The notes under the pieces are model-generated. The model did not search any database and had not been told where the DNA came from. It saw only the letters and a program-made list of their open reading frames with translations. DNA of 64,000 nt from Streptomyces sp. A 4/2. GTDB taxonomy: Bacteria; Actinomycetota; Actinomycetes; Streptomycetales; Streptomycetaceae. This document shows positions 34,812 to 43,412 of this stretch, one piece after another (the first letter of the stretch is position 1; every line of letters begins with the position of its first letter). A program made the position numbers and the translations under genes. The DNA is taken from assembly GCF_940670765.1 (NCBI RefSeq), contig NZ_CALNVW010000043.1, forward strand, positions 62,001 to 126,000, given 5' to 3'.

Positions 34812-35213
34812 GTGCCCGTAGACCTCGGCGAGGACGTGGTGGCGCTGCTGCGCCGCCCCATCACCTGCTACATCGCTACCACGATGCCCGACGGCTCGCC
34901 CCAACTCACCCAGACGTGGGTCGACACCGACGGCGAGCACGTCCTGATCAACAGTGTTGAGTCGCACCAGAAGACCCGGAACATCGCGCGCGACCCGCGG
35001 GTGGCCGTCGCGCTCGCCGACCCCTCGGATCCCACCTCCTACGTGCAGATCCGTGGCCGTGTGGTGCGTATGACCACTGAGGGGGCGGTCGACCACATCG
35101 AGGCGCTCGCGCAGAAGTACCTCGGCGGGCCCTACCCGTGGTTCGGCGGCCGTGAGCAAGTCCGGGTGATCTATGTGATCCAGCCCGAACGGATCAGCAG
35201 CCCTCGCGGCTGA
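34812..35213 (+). CDS. PPOX-class (pyridoxamine oxidase-fold) oxidoreductase
   Basis: 133 aa from a GTG (weak GGAGAA site). LLRRPITCYIATTMPDGSPQ, LTQTWVDTDGEHVLINSVES, KTRNIARDPRVAVALADPSD, YVQIRGRVV and the ending RVIYVIQPERI are those of small split-barrel flavin/F420 enzymes. Actinobacterial members of this size are commonly F420H2-dependent reductases. The cofactor is not proven by sequence. Confidence 0.85.
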   Translation: MPVDLGEDVVALLRRPITCYIATTMPDGSPQLTQTWVDTDGEHVLINSVESHQKTRNIARDPRVAVALADPSDPTSYVQIRGRVVRMTTEGAVDHIEALAQKYLGGPYPWFGGREQVRVIYVIQPERISSPRG

Positions 35214-35417
35214 TCGACCGTGATGTCAGGGTCTCCCGCCCCGACCCCACCCCTTGAGCAGGTCAGGTCAGTGTGCAGCGGGACAACATGTACCGATTGC
35301 CAGGTCCGGTGACGTCGAGCTCCTGGACGGTCAGGCTGGCGGCGTCTCGGGCGCGGCCTCCTCGAACCGGCGGGCGGGGGCGGGCGTCCCATCGAGTGCG
35401 GACCGCCCGCTCGTTCG

Positions 35418-36122
35418 TCACTGCTTGTCGCGCGCGGTGGACCGCTTGGTGATCTCGGTCTTGATCGTCTCGCGCAACTCGTCCGACGTGAAGCCGAGGT
35501 TGCGCAGGATCTGCGCGGCTGGGCTCTCCTCGGCCTGGATCAGGCCGAGGAGCGTGTGTTCCGTGCCGACCCAGTCGTGGCCGAGGTCGGCCGACGCGCG
35601 GCGCGCCTGCTCGATGGCCTCCTTGCTCTCCGGCCGGAACGCGATGTGACCCCGCAGCGCCTTTTCGCCGGCCGGCGGCATCGCTTCCTCGATGGCGTCG
35701 CGGATGAGTTGTTCCGACTCGGTCCTCGCGATCAGCACCTCGTATGCCAGGCCCCGCGGCTCGCCGAGCAGGCCGAGCAGGATGTGTTCGGTGCCGATGA
35801 AGTCGTGCTTGTGTGTGCGGGCGGCCTCCTGTGCCAGCACGATGCTGTGCCGGTTCAGGTTGGTGTACCGCTCGAAAGGGCCGGGTGCGTGGCGTTGCTG
35901 GGCGGCCTGCTTGGACACCCCGATGGCGTCGCCGATCGCGGTCCACGACGCGCCGGTCTGCTTGGCCTTGCTGACGTAGTGGTCGATGAGCTGGTCACCG
36001 AGGTCGGAGAGGGTCTGGGCGCGCAGTCGCGCCTCGCTGATGCGGGACAGTCCGTTGGCGTCGGGGAGTTCCTCGTCGAGGCGGGCGATCAGGTCGGCGA
36101 GACTGATGTCGAGTGGACTCAT
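35418..36122 (-). CDS. HTH plus Clp N-domain protein
   Basis: 234 aa. The N-terminal 80 residues contain a helix-turn-helix-like stretch (GASWTAIGDAIGVSKQAAQQ RH), followed by a double Clp_N repeat: LAQEAARTHKHDFIGTEHIL and, after about 65 residues, IEQARRASADLGHDWVGTEH. No AAA+ module follows, so it is not a Clp ATPase. It could be a DNA-binding regulator sensing the state of ClpC, or an adaptor. The promoter overlaid by two inverted repeats directly upstream, with no ribosome site, points to autoregulation and a leaderless mRNA. Confidence 0.85.
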   Translation of the reverse strand: MSPLDISLADLIARLDEELPDANGLSRISEARLRAQTLSDLGDQLIDHYVSKAKQTGASWTAIGDAIGVSKQAAQQRHAPGPFERYTNLNRHSIVLAQEAARTHKHDFIGTEHILLGLLGEPRGLAYEVLIARTESEQLIRDAIEEAMPPAGEKALRGHIAFRPESKEAIEQARRASADLGHDWVGTEHTLLGLIQAEESPAAQILRNLGFTSDELRETIKTEITKRSTARDKQ

Positions 36123-36170
36123 GCGTCAATCTTAAGTTGACGATTGAGGGTCGTCAACCTGTAATTGACG
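36123..36170 (-). promoter_or_regulatory. Leaderless promoter with two CGTCAA-N7-TTGACG operators
   Basis: Read on the minus strand: -35 TTGACG (36157-36152), a 17-base spacer, -10 TAAGAT (36134-36129), then six bases to the ATG. Two inverted repeats CGTCAA-N7-TTGACG, at 36124-36142 and 36152-36170 with centres 28 bases apart, cover the -10 and the -35 respectively. Confidence 0.75.
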
Positions 36171-36358
36171 CTTGTTCCGGGTCGAAGCCGGCGTCTGAGC
36201 AAGGCTGTTGGAGGTTGCGCCGAACGGGCGCAGGTCCGGGCGCCGCCCACAGCTCCTGGTTGGGAACGTCCCGTTGGAGCGTCGAGCCGACCATCGCCTG
36301 GCTCCACCGGTTCGAGCGACTCCGGTACCGCCACGAGATACGCCGCCTACAACCTGGC

Positions 36359-37825
36359 CTACCGTCGTTCGGGAGGTGCGTCGGCAGTGACCGGTTCCAG
36401 TGGGGGCGCCGACAGCCCGCAACTCATCCGGCACTCGGGCTCCGCGCGCACCTGGGCCAGGTCCGCGGGGGTCGGCCTTCGGATGGTGAGGAAGGCGACG
36501 AGTGCGCCCACGATCAGGATGCCCGCGCAGATCGGCATGGCCTTGTCGAACGACCGGTCGAAGGCGGTGGCGGAGTGGTACGCCTCTGGTCCCATCCCCG
36601 TGAGGAACGGCAGCGCAGCGACCGCGATCAGGCCGGCCGCCCGCGCCGCCGCGTTGTTCACGCCACTCGCGAGGCCCGCCCGCGCAGTCTCGACGGAGGA
36701 CAGCACCGTCGAGGTCAACGGGGCGATGAGTGTGACCAGGCCCGCGCCGAGCACCACCAGCGCGGGGAGCACGTCGGTGGGATAGAAGGCGTGTCTGCCG
36801 ACCCTCAGCATCAGGAGCATGCCCCCTGCGCACAGCAGAGGCCCCACGGTCAGCGGGAGCCGCGGGCCGATGCGGTCCGCGAGTTGCCCGGACCGCGCCG
36901 AGAACAGCAACAGGAGCACCGTTGTCGGCAGCAGGGCCGTGCCGGCCGCCAGCGGTGAGTAGCCGGACACGACCTGAAGTTGCAGTGTGCCGAGGAAGAA
37001 GAAGCCGCCCAGAGCCGCGTACACGCAGAGGGTCACGATGTTGACCATGGAGAACAGGTGGGAGGAGAAGATCGACAGCGGCAGCATCGGGTCCGATCGC
37101 CGCTTCTCCACCAGCACGAACGACACCGCTCCTACGACACCGAGCGCCCCGGCCCACCCGTTCTGCGCGATGAGCGAGTAGGCCAGGAGTGCCAGCGCGA
37201 GCGCGCCGAGCGAGGCCCCACCCACGTCGAACCTGCCGTGGTGCCGTGGATCGCTCGTCTCCGGCACGTGTCGCAGGGCGACCGGCACGCACAGCGCCGC
37301 GAGCGGAAGGTTGATCAGGAACACCCAGCGCCAGCCGGGTCCGTCGACGAGCCAGCCGCCGACGAACGGGCCGATCGCCGATCCGATGCCACCGAGGCCC
37401 GACCACATGCCGACGGCCCTCGATCGCTCGTCGGGATGAAAGCTGGCCTGGATGATGGCGAGAGAGCCCGGCGTCAGCAGCGCGCCGCCGATACCTTGCA
37501 GGGCACGCGCGAAGATCAGCACTCCTGTGGTCGGCGCGAGACCGCACAACAGCGAGCCGAGCGCGAACCAGACCACCCCGATGACGAAGACCCTGCGGCG
37601 GCCGTAACGGTCGCCGAGCGAGCCACCCAGGAGAATCAGCCCGGCCAGCGTGACCGTGTACGCGTTACTGATCCACTGCAAGGACGCCAGTGGGGCGTGC
37701 AGGTCGTCGCCGATGTGAGGCAACGCGACATTGACGACGGTGGAGTCCAGCAGCGCCATGCTGGAGCCCAGCACGGTCGTGAGGATGACCCAGCGGCCCT
37801 GGGCCGTGGACAGGCGGATATCCAT
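36359..37825 (-). CDS. DHA2-family MFS exporter (EmrB/QacA type)
   Basis: 488 aa, about 14 membrane helices. Motif C-like and A motifs are visible: GSSMALLDSTVVNVALPHIG at the start (DHA2 motif D1), GGSLGDRYGRRRVFVIGVVW (motif A) and GGIGSAIGPFVGGWLVD (motif C, antiporter). Such proteins export drugs or metabolites by proton antiport. The ATG at 37825 follows no strong ribosome site. It lies downstream of a two-component system on the same strand, separated by 164 bases. The substrate is unknown. Confidence 0.9.
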   Translation of the reverse strand: MDIRLSTAQGRWVILTTVLGSSMALLDSTVVNVALPHIGDDLHAPLASLQWISNAYTVTLAGLILLGGSLGDRYGRRRVFVIGVVWFALGSLLCGLAPTTGVLIFARALQGIGGALLTPGSLAIIQASFHPDERSRAVGMWSGLGGIGSAIGPFVGGWLVDGPGWRWVFLINLPLAALCVPVALRHVPETSDPRHHGRFDVGGASLGALALALLAYSLIAQNGWAGALGVVGAVSFVLVEKRRSDPMLPLSIFSSHLFSMVNIVTLCVYAALGGFFFLGTLQLQVVSGYSPLAAGTALLPTTVLLLLFSARSGQLADRIGPRLPLTVGPLLCAGGMLLMLRVGRHAFYPTDVLPALVVLGAGLVTLIAPLTSTVLSSVETARAGLASGVNNAAARAAGLIAVAALPFLTGMGPEAYHSATAFDRSFDKAMPICAGILIVGALVAFLTIRRPTPADLAQVRAEPECRMSCGLSAPPLEPVTADAPPERR

Positions 37826-37989
37826 ATCCGGATCATCCCCGTCTCCAGCGGGCCCGGCGAGCCCATCAGCACCCGTTCGACCGGCCTCGCCCTGCTTTCC
37901 GCCGCGTGGCCACGACCAGTTCAGGCCGTCAGGGACACCACTGTTCCCGTCTGCGGCCCGCTCGGCCCGTGACGGACAGGGTGCGGTGG

Positions 37990-38661
37990 TCAGCGGGGCA
38001 GCGTCACCAGGCCCGTCTCGTACGCGAGGATGACGAGCTGAACGCGGTCGCGGGCGTCGAGCTTGGCGAGCAGCCGTGTCACGTACGTCTTGACGGTGGC
38101 CACGCTGATGACCGACTCGGCGGCGATCTCGGTGTTGGACAGGCCGCGTCCGATGAGGGTGAGGATCTCCCGCTCCCGTCCGGTGATGCCACTGATTCTC
38201 CGGGAGGCGGGAGCAGGAGCGGACGGGGCGGTCTCGGGCCGTCCGGCGAACTCGGCAATCAGGCGGCGGGTGACGCTCGGAGCGATCAGGGCGTCTCCGG
38301 CGGCGACGACCCGGATCGCGGTGAGGATGTCGTCCAGTGCCATGTCCTTGACCAGGAAACCGGACGCCCCCGCGCGTAGCGCGGCGTAGACGTAATCGTC
38401 GTCGTCGAAGGTGGTCAGCACGACCACGCGGGTGTCTCGCGGGCCCGCAGTGACCAACCGGGTTGCCTCGATGCCGTCCATGCCGGGCATACGGATGTCC
38501 ATCACCACCACGTCGGGGTGCAGCTCCTCGGCCAGCCGAACCGCCTCCCTGCCGGTTCCGGCCTCCCCGGCGACCTCGACGCCGGGTGTGCCGGAGATGA
38601 CCATCTCCAGGGCAGCGCGCACCAGCGGCTGGTCGTCGACCAGCAGGACGCGGATGCTCAT
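37990..38661 (-). CDS. NarL-family response regulator
   Basis: 223 aa. Receiver: VLLVDDQPLVRAAL, phospho-acceptor D55 in VVVMDIRMPGMDGIEA, Lys in GFLVKDMALDDI. Output: LuxR HTH in ITGREREILTLIGRGLSNTE then SVATVKTYVTRLLAKLDARD. Its start overlaps the kinase stop by ATGA. The divergent ABC exporter at 40073 is a likely target, judged by position. Confidence 0.93.
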   Translation of the reverse strand: MSIRVLLVDDQPLVRAALEMVISGTPGVEVAGEAGTGREAVRLAEELHPDVVVMDIRMPGMDGIEATRLVTAGPRDTRVVVLTTFDDDDYVYAALRAGASGFLVKDMALDDILTAIRVVAAGDALIAPSVTRRLIAEFAGRPETAPSAPAPASRRISGITGREREILTLIGRGLSNTEIAAESVISVATVKTYVTRLLAKLDARDRVQLVILAYETGLVTLPR

Positions 38662-39941
38662 GGCGCTTCGCCCACCGTGGGCAGGCGGGCCGAGACCCGG
38701 AAGCCGCCACCGGTCCGGGGACCTGCGTGGAACTCCCCGTGCAGCAGGGCGACCCGCTCGCGCAGTCCGGCGAGGCCGTAGCCACTTCCCGGCGTCGCGC
38801 CGTGGCTGCCGCCCCGGTCGGTGATCTCGACGGCCACCTCGTCGCCCGTCCGGCAGTCTATGGACACCTGGCAGGAGGTGGTCTCGGCATGGCGCACCAC
38901 GTTGGCGACCGACTCCTGGACGATGCGGAACACCGCCAGGCCGACCTCCGGCCGCAGCGGGCGCCGCTCGCCCCGCCACCGGACGTCGACCCGCACGCCC
39001 GCCGCGGTCGTCGCGGCGGCCAGCCGGTCGAGGTCGGCCAGGCCCGGCGGCCGACGCGACGCGGTGGTCCCGGCGCCGGCGTCCTGCTCGGCCCGGCGCA
39101 GCGCGCCGAGCATCCGCCGCAGCCCCGACAGCGTCTCCCGCCCCGCGGTCTCGATCTCGGTCAACGCGTCGCGTGCCCGGTCCGGCCGACTGTCGATGAC
39201 TCGCCGCGCCGCGCCGGCCTGCAGGGCGACGATGCCGATGCTGTGCGCCACCGTGTCGTGCATCTCCCGGGCGATCCGCAACCTCTCGGCGGTGACCGCC
39301 TGCGCGGCCAGTTGGGTGCTCAACATCTCGGTGTGCTCACGGGACTGGCGTATCGACCGGCCCACCAGCCAGGCGATGACGGCGGCCAGGACGCCCTCGT
39401 CCGAGACGCCGATGTGCGGCAGGCTGGTGGTCACCTGGAAATGATCGACGACGAACAGGGTTCCCGGCGCCGGAGCACCGTCGTACGTGGCAGTCGTCAG
39501 CCCGAAGGTGTTGGCGGGCGTCAGACCCAGGTGCAGGAACAGCACGACCAGCACCATGGCCAGGGCGGCGCGGGAGGTCCGGCGCGGCTGGGCGGCCGTG
39601 ACCAGACAGAGCGCCACGTCGACGGACAGAAGCGCGGTCAGTGGCAGCTGTACGTTCGAGCGCGTCGCATCCGTCGCCGCGAGGGTGGCCACGGTCAGCA
39701 GGGCGATCGAGAGCAGTGGCCGCCGGTTCAGCAGGGCGGCAGCGCTGAACGCGATGAGGGACGCTGCGCCGAGGAGCGCCCAGTCCCGGTGCCCGGCGGT
39801 GCCTCCCGCGTGGGAGAGGGAACGGTCCGGCGTCCCACCGAGAACGACCGTGGGGTACGCGACCGACACGCACCAGGCCAGAGCGGTCCAGGCGCTCGGT
39901 GGCACGCGCTTGAGCAACGGCAGGGCCGGGGTCACGGACAT
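38658..39941 (-). CDS. NarL-type sensor histidine kinase
   Basis: 427 aa. About six hydrophobic segments fill residues 15-200, without a large external domain. The HisKA_3 box carries H228 in LRIAREMHDTVAHSIGIVAL. The HATPase domain has IVQESVANVVRHAETTSCQV (N box) and VEITDRGGS with GYGLAGLRERVALL. This is the intramembrane-sensing style often paired with ABC exporters. It shares a 131-base divergent promoter region with the exporter operon at 40073. Confidence 0.9.
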   Translation of the reverse strand: MSVTPALPLLKRVPPSAWTALAWCVSVAYPTVVLGGTPDRSLSHAGGTAGHRDWALLGAASLIAFSAAALLNRRPLLSIALLTVATLAATDATRSNVQLPLTALLSVDVALCLVTAAQPRRTSRAALAMVLVVLFLHLGLTPANTFGLTTATYDGAPAPGTLFVVDHFQVTTSLPHIGVSDEGVLAAVIAWLVGRSIRQSREHTEMLSTQLAAQAVTAERLRIAREMHDTVAHSIGIVALQAGAARRVIDSRPDRARDALTEIETAGRETLSGLRRMLGALRRAEQDAGAGTTASRRPPGLADLDRLAAATTAAGVRVDVRWRGERRPLRPEVGLAVFRIVQESVANVVRHAETTSCQVSIDCRTGDEVAVEITDRGGSHGATPGSGYGLAGLRERVALLHGEFHAGPRTGGGFRVSARLPTVGEAP

Positions 39942-40072
39942 GTCGTGATCGTAACGAGGTGCCTTCCCGCGGGCATCGGACCACGGTTGTACAACCAGGG
40001 TCGACAGGCGGTGCGGCGGGTGTCGGTTCTGGTTCGATGCCCGTCGGCCTCGAACGGGGCACCGTTGAGGGC

Positions 40073-40984
40073 ATGATCGAAGTCCACGAACTGACGAAGC
40101 GCTACGGCGGGAAGCCGGCGGTCAACCATCTGAGTTTCACCGTGAATCCCGGCCACGTCACTGGGTTCCTCGGCCCCAACGGAGCCGGCAAGAGCACCAC
40201 ACTGCGGTTGATCCTCGGTCTGCACACCCCCACCAGTGGGTCCGTCACCATCGGTGGCCGCTCGTTCCGCTCGCTGCCCAGGGGCCTGCGGCATGTCGGG
40301 GCGCTGCTGGACGCCGGCGACGTGCACGGCGGTCGCAGCGCGCGGGCCCACCTGCGCGCCCTGGCCCGCAGCAACGGCATCCCGCGGAGCCGGGTGGAGG
40401 AGGTGTTGCGCGAGGTCGGGCTGACCGGTGCGGCGGACCGTCTGATCGGCGGGTACTCGCTGGGCATGAAGCAGCGGCTCGGCATCGCGACCGCGCTGCT
40501 CGGAGATCCACCGGTTCTCCTGTTCGACGAGCCGCTCAACGGGCTGGACCCGGAGGGCGTGTACTGGATGCGTGGCCTGTTCCGCCGACTGGCCGGTGAG
40601 GGACGCACGGTCTTCGTCTCCAGCCACCTGATGTCCGAGATGGAGCACACCGCCGACCAGCTCATCGTCCTCGGCCGTGGTGAGTTGATCGCCGCGGAGA
40701 GCGTGGCGGAGTTCGCGGGCCGCGGGGCCGGCCGAAGCGTGTTGGTTCGTACGCCGGCTCCCGCGAGTCTGTCGCCGCTGCTGAGTGCCGAGGGCGCGTC
40801 GGTCCAGCACGAGGCCGACGGGCGGCTCACGGTGGTCGGACTCCATGCGGACCGGATCGCCGAGATCGCCTTCCAACACCGCATTCTGCTGAACGAGTTG
40901 ACCAAGCGCACCGGCTCGCTGGAGGAGGCGTTCATCGAACTGACCGCCGACAGCATCGAGTACCTCGCAGGAGAGACCCAGTGA
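40073..40984 (+). CDS. ABC exporter ATP-binding protein
   Basis: 303 aa. Walker A GPNGAGKSTTLRLILGL, signature YSLGMKQRLGIATALL, Walker B VLLFDEPLNGLDPEGVY and H-loop VFVSSHLMSEMEH. The C-terminal 90 residues are the usual tail of BcrA/DrrA exporters. The ATG at 40073 has GTTGAGG upstream; longer in-frame starts reach back towards the divergent kinase promoter. GTGA overlap with the permease gene. Confidence 0.93.
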   Translation: MIEVHELTKRYGGKPAVNHLSFTVNPGHVTGFLGPNGAGKSTTLRLILGLHTPTSGSVTIGGRSFRSLPRGLRHVGALLDAGDVHGGRSARAHLRALARSNGIPRSRVEEVLREVGLTGAADRLIGGYSLGMKQRLGIATALLGDPPVLLFDEPLNGLDPEGVYWMRGLFRRLAGEGRTVFVSSHLMSEMEHTADQLIVLGRGELIAAESVAEFAGRGAGRSVLVRTPAPASLSPLLSAEGASVQHEADGRLTVVGLHADRIAEIAFQHRILLNELTKRTGSLEEAFIELTADSIEYLAGETQ

Positions 40985-41868
40985 CTGAGCCGACGCCCAC
41001 ACCCGCACCGGAATCGACACCCGCACCGGCGACGCCGATGACCGTGGCGGCCGAGGTGCCGGACCTGGAACCCCGAGCCCGGTTCGCCGATCTGCTCGCC
41101 GCGGAGTGGATCAAACTGTGGTCGCTGCGCTCGACCATCTGGGCCTTTACGGCCACCATGCTGGCGGTCCTTGGCGTCACCGCCAGTGCTGCCTACGCCG
41201 ATTACCAGAACTGGCCAGGGTATGGCGCGCAGCACCAGCAGTACTTCCGCATGTTCGGGGCGGTGGGTGACTCGTTCCCCATGGGCAGTGCCACTCTGTT
41301 GGTTCTCGGTGCCGGTGCCATTGGCGCCATCACCGTTCTCGGGGAGTACACGACCGGCCTGATCCGCACGACCTTCACGGCCGTTCCGGCCCGCCGCTCG
41401 GTGATGGTCGCGAAGGTCGGGGTGGTCGCCGCCGCCACAGGCGTTCTCGGCGTGCTCGTGGCGCTGTTCTCGTTCGGTGTGGCCCAGCTGATCCTTTCCG
41501 GCCGGGGCGCCGACGCCGGCCTCGGCCATCACGGCGTACTTCGCCTGCTCGCGGCATCCGCGGCGCTGTCGCCGGTGTCCGCACTCGTGGGTATGGGGAT
41601 GGCCGCAGTGATCCGGCACAGCGTGCTGACCATCGTGGCCACGGTCGTGCTGCTCTTCGTCCTGCCGTCTCTGCTGAGCAGCCGGAAGCACCTCACGGTC
41701 ACCATCCTCCACACGACGGTCCTTCAAGCCTGGCGGCGCCTGAGCTTCGACCCCTCTCCCACCGACCCGTGGCAGTGGACGACCACCGGAGCCTGGACCG
41801 TCCTCGCCGGCTGGGCACTGGCCGCCACGGTGCTGGCCGTTCTCACCCCGAACCACCGGGACCAGTGA
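40981..41868 (+). CDS. ABC-2 type exporter permease
   Basis: 295 aa. A Pro/Thr-rich N-terminal tail (PTPTPAPESTPAPATPM) precedes RFADLLAAEWIKLWSLRSTI, the amphipathic entry of ABC-2 permeases. Six helices follow. LGEYTTGLIRTTFTAVPARR is the typical coupling loop. It forms an exporter with the upstream ATPase, probably controlled by the divergent two-component system. Confidence 0.88.
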   Translation: MTEPTPTPAPESTPAPATPMTVAAEVPDLEPRARFADLLAAEWIKLWSLRSTIWAFTATMLAVLGVTASAAYADYQNWPGYGAQHQQYFRMFGAVGDSFPMGSATLLVLGAGAIGAITVLGEYTTGLIRTTFTAVPARRSVMVAKVGVVAAATGVLGVLVALFSFGVAQLILSGRGADAGLGHHGVLRLLAASAALSPVSALVGMGMAAVIRHSVLTIVATVVLLFVLPSLLSSRKHLTVTILHTTVLQAWRRLSFDPSPTDPWQWTTTGAWTVLAGWALAATVLAVLTPNHRDQ

Positions 41869-42230
41869 GGTGCTCCGCGTGTCCGGCGGGTGGCACGGCG
41901 CGGCGTGCGGCACCGCGGACGGCACTCCACGGACTGCCCGGTGGTGAACACGCCGGCCGTGATCCGGGGCGGCAGCGTCCAGGGCCCGCGCGGGTGCCGG
42001 AGACGGGGCGTCGAGTTGGCGATCGTCCGGGAAGACTCTTTGAGCCCGACAGCTCAGCGAACAGATAATCGGTTGCCCGTTGGCGATGGTGGTGTATGCA
42101 ATGTCCGGCAGGGTCGTCCGGATGCGCCCACCGCGGCGTGATGCGATGACAACGTACTGCCTGGCCTGGCCTTGCCGCTCCGTGAGCCGGGCACACGGCA
42201 ATCAAATCTTCACAAAGGGGACGCCGACGT
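41869..42230. other. Gene-free stretch
   Basis: 362 bases between the permease and the orphan binding protein. It contains the RNase fragment described separately and an AT-richer segment (about 42040-42230) likely to hold the promoter of the next gene. Confidence 0.4.
41923..41994 (+). pseudogene. RNase-derived fragment
   Basis: The frame reads HSTDCPVVNTPAVIRGGSVQ then GPRG, closely similar to the secreted RNase at 34026 (PTDYPVVNTPLVIRGSNVYG). The nucleotides match too. Neither the catalytic Glu nor the His region is present. Confidence 0.6.
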
Positions 42231-43343
42231 ATGAATACGCCACCATCGCCACCTGGGGCGGAGCGGACTGACGGGGTATCCGTCCAGATCGGCGCTCTCC
42301 TTCCCCTGACCCGTCCTGGCTGGGGCGAGGCGGGTCAACACCTGCTCGCTGGACTCGAGTTGGCCGTTCGTGAAGTCAATGACGTCGGCGGGATCGGCGG
42401 AAGGCCACTTGAACTGGTGGTCCGAGACACCGCCGCTGATCCTCGGAGGGCCGCGGCGGCCGTGGACGAATTGGCTCGCCTGGGCGTGGCTGCCTTGGCG
42501 GGGGAGTACCACAGCGTCGTCGCTCGCGCCGCTGCCGCCAGGGCCGACGCCCTCGGCCTACCGTTCCTCTGCTCGTCAGCGGTTCTCGACGCGCTCACCG
42601 AACAGCCGACGGAATGGGTCGCGCGTCTCGCCCCGGCGCAGTCCCACGGCTGGCAGATCTACGCAGACTTCCTCCTCGGCGCGGGCCACAGCCGCATCGC
42701 CGTAGCGACCCAGCCGAGTGTCTACTGGGCATCCGGGGCGCGCATCCTGCGGGACTACCTCGCTCCACGTGGCGGCAACGTCATCGAAATCGACATGAGC
42801 GCGCTCGCTCCTGCGGACGTGTGCGACGAACTCGTCGAAAATCGCGCAACTGCCCTCCTCCTTCTGGTCGGCCACCCTGAGCCGGCCGTGTCGATCGTCA
42901 AGTCCGTCCGCCGTGACCCGCGCCTCGCCGCGATCATGATCGGTGCTCCGGCCGGGCAGCCGGAGTTCGCCGAATGGGCGACGTCGCTGGGCAAGGACGG
43001 CGCAGCGGTCCCGTTCTTGCGCTACCTGCCCGAGCGGCTCACCCCCCTTGGTGAACGAGTCGAGAGGGCCCTTCGCGAGGAGCTGGCCGAAGCGCCCTCC
43101 TTCGTCGCTTTCGAGGGCTACGACACAGTCGCGGTCCTCGCCGATGTGCTGCGTTCTCACGGCGTGGACCGGGTGCGCACGGCCGAATCCTGGCCGCGCG
43201 TCGCAGTCGAAGGCACCCGCGGGCAGATCCAGTTCTCCCGCGTACCAGGTATCAGCGTGTGGCAATGGGCTTGGACGCCGGTCCAGGTCGTCGACCGCGA
43301 TCCGGCGGAACCGGATCGTTTTCGGGTCCTTCACACCGGCTGA
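42231..43343 (+). CDS. Orphan Leu/Ile/Val-type binding protein without signal peptide
   Basis: 370 aa with a type I periplasmic-binding fold (Peripla_BP_6): IGALLPLTRPGWGEAGQHLL, LELAVREVNDVGGIGGRPLE, VALAGEYHSVVARAAAARAD and FVAFEGYDTVAVLADVLRSH. The N-terminus (MNTPPSPPGAERTDGVSVQI) has no hydrophobic segment and no lipobox, so it should stay in the cytoplasm unless the start is wrong. No LIV-type permease or ATPase genes are nearby. A cytosolic ligand sensor, as AmiC is in Pseudomonas, is one possibility. AAAGGGGA lies 10 bases before the ATG. Confidence 0.75.
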   Translation: MNTPPSPPGAERTDGVSVQIGALLPLTRPGWGEAGQHLLAGLELAVREVNDVGGIGGRPLELVVRDTAADPRRAAAAVDELARLGVAALAGEYHSVVARAAAARADALGLPFLCSSAVLDALTEQPTEWVARLAPAQSHGWQIYADFLLGAGHSRIAVATQPSVYWASGARILRDYLAPRGGNVIEIDMSALAPADVCDELVENRATALLLLVGHPEPAVSIVKSVRRDPRLAAIMIGAPAGQPEFAEWATSLGKDGAAVPFLRYLPERLTPLGERVERALREELAEAPSFVAFEGYDTVAVLADVLRSHGVDRVRTAESWPRVAVEGTRGQIQFSRVPGISVWQWAWTPVQVVDRDPAEPDRFRVLHTG

Positions 43344-43412
43344 GGGCGCCAACACCTTTTACAGCCGGAGCCGGAGCCGCAGCCGCCGAACCACCGCCGT
43401 CGACGAAGCGCG

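Noticed and set aside
36359..38785. One long minus-strand frame joining the MFS gene to upstream sequence
   Set aside because: The MFS protein begins cleanly at 37825; the extension is antisense to nothing useful and lies over the response-regulator gene in another frame.
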